Assembly: GCA_023101885.1 (NCBI GenBank)
Contig: JALPQD010000027.1
Span: 4,345,967 to 4,409,966 of the forward strand
Reading direction: 5' to 3'
DNA: 64,000 bases
From: Typhlomys cinereus
Lineage: Eukaryota > Chordata > Mammalia > Rodentia > Platacanthomyidae
Of the stretch, positions 59,068-64,000 are shown piece by piece; positions within the stretch are counted from its first letter, which is position 1; the number at the start of each line of letters is the position of its first letter. The translations under genes were made by a program, and so were the position numbers. The notes under the pieces were generated by a model. The model saw only the letters and a program-made list of their open reading frames with translations. It had not been told where the DNA came from and ran no database searches.

Positions 59068-59260
59068 CTCTTCACCACGGATGAGGAAAGATTCCAAGAT
59101 ATAACATACTTCTTGGAAAGTAGGTTAATGCCAGAAAGGAGAAAAGGGAAGCTTCTTCACTCAATAATTTACCCATTTATGAGTCATTTATACCCCAGTA
59201 AGTGTTCAGACAATTGCCAGTACATGAAATAAATACAAACAGAATATGTCATGAGCAGTG
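59068..59260 (+). mobile_element. L1 3'UTR segment, right part
   Basis: CTTCACCACGGATGAGGAAA, GTTAATGCCAGAAAGGAGAA and AATTGCCAGTACATGAAATA continue the L1 3'UTR order of 6790-6930. Its first 60 bp resemble 57190-57249. Confidence 0.5.
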
Positions 59261-59444
59261 AGTCTTGAGGCTCAATAACAGTAAACATAAGTAAAGATAA
59301 ATTATTCTTATTCTGCCAAAAATGAGTTATTCTGCCAAAATCAATAGTAGTCTGAAATCAATTTTAGTCAATATCCCAAGATGTTATTGTTGAATTTGCA
59401 AGGATAAATTTAAAATGTGTATGAAATTAGAAAGACCTTTAAAA

Positions 59445-59575
59445 ATCTGAGTATGATGGTTCACACATGTAATCCTAGTACTTGGGAGGCTGGAGCAGAA
59501 GGATGGGCATAAACTAGTCTGAGCTAGAGTGAGGCTCTATTTCAAAAAAAGGAAGAGAAGAAGAAAGATGGGGAA
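59445..59575 (+). mobile_element. B1 SINE, plus strand
   Basis: GAGTATGATGGTTCACACAT, GTAATCCTAGTACTTGGGAG and GTGAGGCTCTATTTCAAAAA are B1 landmarks in sense. Confidence 0.85.
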
Positions 59576-59925
59576 AAATTGCTACCAACTACCAGGTATA
59601 AGGACTATGTTTGTTTTTATAAAAACATTAAATGAAACTTTCATCCCACATTACACTAAATAAACTATTTTACTAGTAAGTGATATATGCAGGCTATAAA
59701 AGCTTTGCAAAGATCACACAAAAGCTCATTTTTATGCTGTCAGATAGGGGAAAATATCTTCTAAGAGAAGCAAGCAGCAAAAAAAATGATTAATGGAACT
59801 TTCTGGCATCAAATGGTAACAGAGAAAGTAAAGCACAAGTTGCAAACTGGCATGTAGATGAAAAGAACATTAACATACTTTGCAGGTTTTTTAAATGTTC
59901 ATAATCCAGTGACTAAAAACAAAAA
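59576..59925. other. Unassigned sequence
   Basis: Nothing recognised. Confidence 0.4.
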
Positions 59926-59929
59926 ACAT

Positions 59930-60680
59930 GAGAAGGCACATATATCCCTGAAGAGGAATTATTAAAGGAAACCATACTGAATCTCAACCTAATTAGAGAA
60001 ATGAATGATAAAGCCACCGTGAAATAAATGAAAACTGTGAAAATCTGACCTCACCAAGTGATAGGATTGTGCAATGTAAATGAAATGCTTCTTAAAAGAT
60101 GACAGGAATGTAAATTGCATCAGAAATATGGGAAAACCAATGGACCTTCTCTAACAACATTGAACCATAAATCCCATAATTCAGTATGTGTTTACTTCCT
60201 AGAATTCCAGCATGTTTGCATTTGAATGAAATGTTGACAATAGAATGAGACAGTTGCAGAGAAGCCTTGGTGTCATACATACAGGAAAAGAATAAGTCCA
60301 TGTTGTACATTCATATACTCTCAACAACAAGAAATGAACAAATGGACTACTTCCTCAAACAACTGTATAAATGAATTTAGAGCACAATATGTAATTGAAT
60401 TTAAAAGCAAATGATATATGTGCATGCAATGCAACTCCTATTGAAATCTCTACAGATTTAAAAATTATTTTGAGCTAGCACAAAAAAATATATGGCAAAG
60501 TCAAAAAGCAAAGTAAATTTATGAATTAATTTTCTTTAGGTAAGAGGTATAGGGAAGGAGAACAGTTTTCTAAAATCAAATGTTGTTCATACTTCATTTG
60601 AATTCCTCATACCTTGTATATACTTTATACTTTTAAATTTAGCTGTATACTTAGAAATATAACTTTAAAGATAATAAATA
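59930..60680 (+). mobile_element. Very old L1 3' fragment
   Basis: GATGACAGGAATGTAAATTG, ATATGGGAAAACCAATGG and CACATACAGGAAAAG-like strings follow the L1 ORF2 C-terminal order, heavily decayed. Confidence 0.45.
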
Positions 60681-61084
60681 ATATGTGATACCCATGAACC
60701 ATTTTAAGTATAGCTAATCTGAACAGGTCTATAAAACATCACAAAAAATTTAATAGATTGAAATTTTTCTCTAAATATTTTGTGCATTTTTCTGACATTA
60801 TAGGAAGTGAAAAAAAACTGAAAAACTCCATTATTCAATCTACGTGATATCTACTCTATTTTCTGAATCCCACGGATAGTAGACAAGCACATCTGAGCAG
60901 GCTATGGCAAGAACACAGTACTCACATGAGGCTTGCCAGACATTTGCTTGATGTTTTTAACTTCATAGGTAGCACTTATATCACTTGATCATCTTGGACA
61001 CTGATGGATCAGCATTCTAATTATTATGAACTACTTTTAAATATTAGCCTAGATGAAATAGATTGATCTTTCTACTTTTAATAA
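60681..61084. other. Unassigned sequence
   Basis: Nothing recognised. Confidence 0.4.
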
Positions 61085-61390
61085 AATCTAAGGATGACAA
61101 AAGAAATTGATTATAGAAACAGCATTATTAAGAAGGGTCAGCAAAACAGATGAAGAAACAATGGCCAATAAACAATAAAACGTGTTCAGCATCACTATCC
61201 ATCCAAACATTATCCATTCTAAATCAAAACTATGCTGAGAATTTATCTTACCTGAATCAGAATGGGAGACATTGACTAAATAGTAAGTAACAAATGCTGG
61301 TGAGAATATGGACAAAAAGGAATCTTTGCACACTCCTGGTCAAAATGGAAACTAGTGCAGCCACTATGGAAGTGAGCACGAAGGTTCCTC
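61085..61390 (+). mobile_element. Old L1 ORF2 3' fragment, part 1
   Basis: ACAAATGCTGGTGAGAATAT, GGAAACTAGTGCAGCCACTA and GAAGGTTCCTCAAAAA are classic ORF2 C-terminal landmarks. It continues at 62191 after an insertion. Confidence 0.8.
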
Positions 61391-61405
61391 AAAAAAAAAA
61401 AAAAA

Positions 61406-62010
61406 TAGGGTCTCTGATGTTCCGAATTTTGGGTTGTTGTTTTCAGTTTTGCTGTTCCTGTGGAACCAGACCAGCCAAATCTCTCCCCATCCTAAAGCTC
61501 AGGGAAATTTGTGGAAGAGGGAGCAGTAAGATTGTAAGAGCCTAAAGATGGGGAGGAGCAATGATATGCAAGATACTCCACACAAGTTAGGGCCGCAGTA
61601 GCCATAATCAGACTTTGCAAGACCTGCGTAATGGCTGACATGTCAATGACCCCCAAAGTCTAGCATGGATCACAGGCATTAGGATCCTTAGACACAAGGG
61701 ATTAACAGTCACAATAGTGTTCCTATACTAAAGGGGAACACGAGAAAGGGCTCTGGGCAGTGCCACAAGTCTTTAAACCTCACCAGAGTGGAGAACACAG
61801 AGGGAAGTTTGACATTCATACTAAAGGATGCTCCAGAGACTAGGAGGGAGCAGGGGGAGGGACTAGGAGAAAGGGAGGGAGGGAGGTGAAAGGAAGGAGA
61901 AAAGGGGGGAGGGTGCAAGAGGAACTGGGGAGGGGTGGAAGGAGGGAGGGGACCGGGGTACTTATTAAGCTTGTATGATTGGAAAAAAAATAAATATAAT
62001 AAAAATAAAT
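61406..62010 (+). mobile_element. L1 3' end with inverted 5' part
   Basis: 61406-61460 is antisense 3'UTR; from 61461 the sequence is sense (TGGAACCAGACCAGCCAAAT, then TCTCTCCCCATCCTAAAGCT) through a G-rich tract (61840-61960) to an A-rich tail. It is inserted in the poly-A-like run of the older L1. Confidence 0.75.
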
Positions 62011-62014
62011 AAAT

Positions 62015-62190
62015 AAAATAATGCCACCAAGATGGCTCAGCAGGTTAAAGTGCTTGCCTCTAAGCCTGATGACCTGAGTTTGATCCCAGAGACCCACATG
62101 TTGAAAGGAAAGAAACAATTCCGACAGGGTATCCTTTGGCTTCCACATACTGCTGTTACACTCATGCACAATTGTGTGTGTGTAAATGTT
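62015..62190 (+). mobile_element. B2/B3-like tRNA SINE
   Basis: CCAAGATGGCTCAGCAGGTT (box A), GACCTGAGTTTGATCCCAGA (box B), ACCCACATGTTGAAAGGAAA and a GT-rich end. It follows the L1 tail. Confidence 0.7.
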
Positions 62191-62276
62191 AAAGAAACTG
62201 AAAATTGACCTATCATATGACCTAGCTTTATCACTCCTGAGTATCAAAGAACTTCAAATCAAAATTTCACAGGATT
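62191..62276 (+). mobile_element. Old L1 ORF2 3' fragment, part 2
   Basis: AAACTGAAAATTGACCTATC and TATGACCTAGCTTTATCACT continue the ORF2 order from 61390. Confidence 0.75.
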
Positions 62277-62870
62277 AGGCTGGCCTAGTTCTATGAGGTT
62301 GATATAGAGTCTCTGAAGTTCTGGATTGTGGTTTGTTGATTTTCTTTTGCAGTTTTGCTGCTCCTGCAATGCCCTTCATCTCTCCCCATCCTGACGCTCA
62401 GGGACATTTGCGGAAGAGGGGGCGGTAAGAGTGTAAGAGCAAAAGGATGGGAGGAGCAATGATTTGCAAGATTCTCCACACTAGTTAGGGTCAAAGCAAT
62501 CATAATAGGACTTTGCATGCCCTGCGCAATGTCCAATACATTATTGACCTCACAAAGTCTAGCATCTGCTAAAGGCACCAAGATCCTTGGAGGCAAGGGA
62601 TTGACAGCCACAGTAGTGTTCCTATGCTTAAGGGGAACACGAGAAAGGGTTCAGGGAAATGCCACTGGGTCCTTGTATGTCATCGGAGAGGAGGACCCAG
62701 AGAAGAGTTAGGCATACACAATAAAGGACTCTCTGGGAATTGGGGGGGAGGCACTGGGGGATGGGGAGGGAGGGGAGAAGGAGCAGGGAGTTCGGGGGGA
62801 GGAGGAGGGAGGGAGGGAACTGGTCTACCTATTAAGTTTGTATGAGCAGAAATAATAAAAAATGTATTAA
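62277..62870 (+). mobile_element. Young L1 3' end with 103-bp 5' inversion and 16-bp target duplication
   Basis: AAAATTTCACAGGATT (62261-62276) and AAAATTTCGCAGGATT (62871-62886) flank it, with one difference. 62277-62379 is the reverse complement of the segment that in the sense copies immediately precedes TCTCTCCCCATCCTGA; from 62380 on, the L1 3'UTR is in sense, with a G-rich tract (62738-62816) and an A-rich tail. Confidence 0.9.
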
Positions 62871-63260
62871 AAAATTTCGCAGGATTACTTCCATACCAAT
62901 GTTTATTACAGTATTATTTACAATATTTAAGTTGTAGAACTTGCCTAGATATCTTTCAATAAAGGAATAGATAAAGAAAGTGTGACATAAATACAGTGGA
63001 AATTTTGTCAGCCATGAAGATAAAGTTACTCTTATTTGCAGGAAAAATAGATATAAGTGGGATCAATCATGTTAAGTTAGTCTCTGAAAATCAAATGTCA
63101 CAGTCTTTCCTCTTGTTTTTCCTCCTCAGATCTTATGTATACACATAAAACAATGTAATAACATATGAGATGAAAATAGAAGTGAAACTATCTGTGAGGC
63201 ACAAAGCAAACTGATAGAGAGTGAAGGATGAGAAAAAGGAGTTTAAGAGATATGGGAAGA
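62871..63260 (+). mobile_element. Old L1 3' end, part 3
   Basis: ATACCAATGTTTATTACAGT, AATGAATAG-like and CATGAAGATAAAGTTACTCT, then CAATCATGTTAAGTTAGTCT, complete the ORF2 3' end of the host L1. Confidence 0.75.
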
Positions 63261-64000
63261 TACGTTCAAAGAAATTATATACTCATCTGAAAATGTCATC
63301 ATGTAAACTAATACCCTGTACAATGGATATGCACTAATTGAAATCTTAAAAGAAATCATTTTTAAAGAGAACCAATAGCAATTCTATTTGCAAAACAGAA
63401 TATAGGCCTTTGGGAGTGAAGACTCCTTGGCGATAGATTTCTGCTCTACATTTTGCTGCACTGGCCACAGTAAATAGTAATATGCTGTTAAGGACAAAAG
63501 TGGCCCTGCCGAAAAACACCTCTTCTTTGCTAAGTACCATGATTATCAGCCCTAAAAGCTAAGAGTTGAGCACACCATGGAGACCTAATGGCCACAGACA
63601 CTCTTCTGCCCTTTCATTTAAGAGCAAAGAAGTACACTGAATATGCATTTTAAAAGGCATTGAGCAACGTGAAAATGAAAGGTTTGCTTGCTTTATCGAA
63701 GTTTAATGGTTCTTGCTAGGACTCGTGAGCAATAGACTAGCAATGGTTTCCCACAGAGAAAGTCTCGGTTTCAATTCAGCATTAGTGTAAATAATTACTA
63801 TTATAAACAAATCATTGTTTGAAGATCAAAAGTGCTATTTCCCTAAAAGAGCTCACAACTCAATTCTGAATCATATGACTATTTCACACTACTTATTATC
63901 ATCAGCAAGGTCTAGGGCAAACCTGAAGTAGAAATTAATAAAAACCAGCAAAAATTTTTGCTTTTCTATTAATGCAAGGTGCTTCAGAGATCCAAAAAAT
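63261..64000. other. Unassigned sequence
   Basis: Nothing recognised up to the window edge. Confidence 0.5.

Overview
The window is mammalian, and its repeats point to a rodent of the mouse-related clade. It carries B1-type SINEs, B1+ID / B4 / RSINE1-like composite SINEs, old B2/B3-like tRNA SINEs, and a young tRNA-derived SINE family whose head reads GGGCTGGAGAGATGGCTCAG. The species is not resolved. The young SINE body is not the house-mouse B2 consensus as I know it, so a jerboa, heteromyid, spalacid or similar rodent is possible. I see no exon, promoter or RNA gene of a host locus: this looks like an AT-rich intergenic or deep intronic region built largely of retrotransposons of different ages. 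All open frames are short, and those I can explain lie in transposon remnants or simple repeats.

Layout. 1-9.9 kb is mostly unrecognised sequence with scattered tRNA SINEs and an old L1 3' end. 9.9-15.3 kb holds an old LTR-like repeat, L1 3'UTRs on both strands, young SINEs, and an old L1 split by later insertions. 17.3-25.1 kb is a Russian-doll structure: an old repeat split by an ERVL-MaLR element (minus strand, one LTR plus internal region with a 165-codon open frame) and by an intact-looking 5.74-kb gammaretrovirus-like (ERV1) provirus. That provirus has two LTRs, a 4-bp CAGC target duplication, a tRNA-Pro primer-binding site and a polypurine tract. 25-34 kb has young SINEs with clean target duplications and a minus-strand L1. 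34.5-38.6 kb has a solo MaLR LTR with a perfect 5-bp duplication and a badly deleted betaretrovirus-like (ERVK) element. 39-44 kb holds a solo LTR, a minus-strand L1 3' end and SINEs. 44-50 kb is largely unrecognised, with a perfect 30-bp palindrome. 50-60 kb has further MaLR LTRs, a second MaLR LTR-plus-internal element, an L1 3'UTR and a B1. 61-63.3 kb is an old L1 broken by two younger L1 3' ends with 5' inversions (twin priming).

Most notable: the ERV1 provirus is young (its LTRs differ by 4 substitutions and 1 indel over about 533 bp), yet I recognise no gag, pol or env in it. Instead its internal region carries, in the sense orientation, a roughly 380-bp fragment of spliced reticulon-4 (RTN4/Nogo-B-type) mRNA and a roughly 115-bp piece of MaLR internal sequence. 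It looks like a non-autonomous, mosaic retroviral element that captured a host transcript and was later mobilised in trans. All family names here come from reading the sequence, without a database search.
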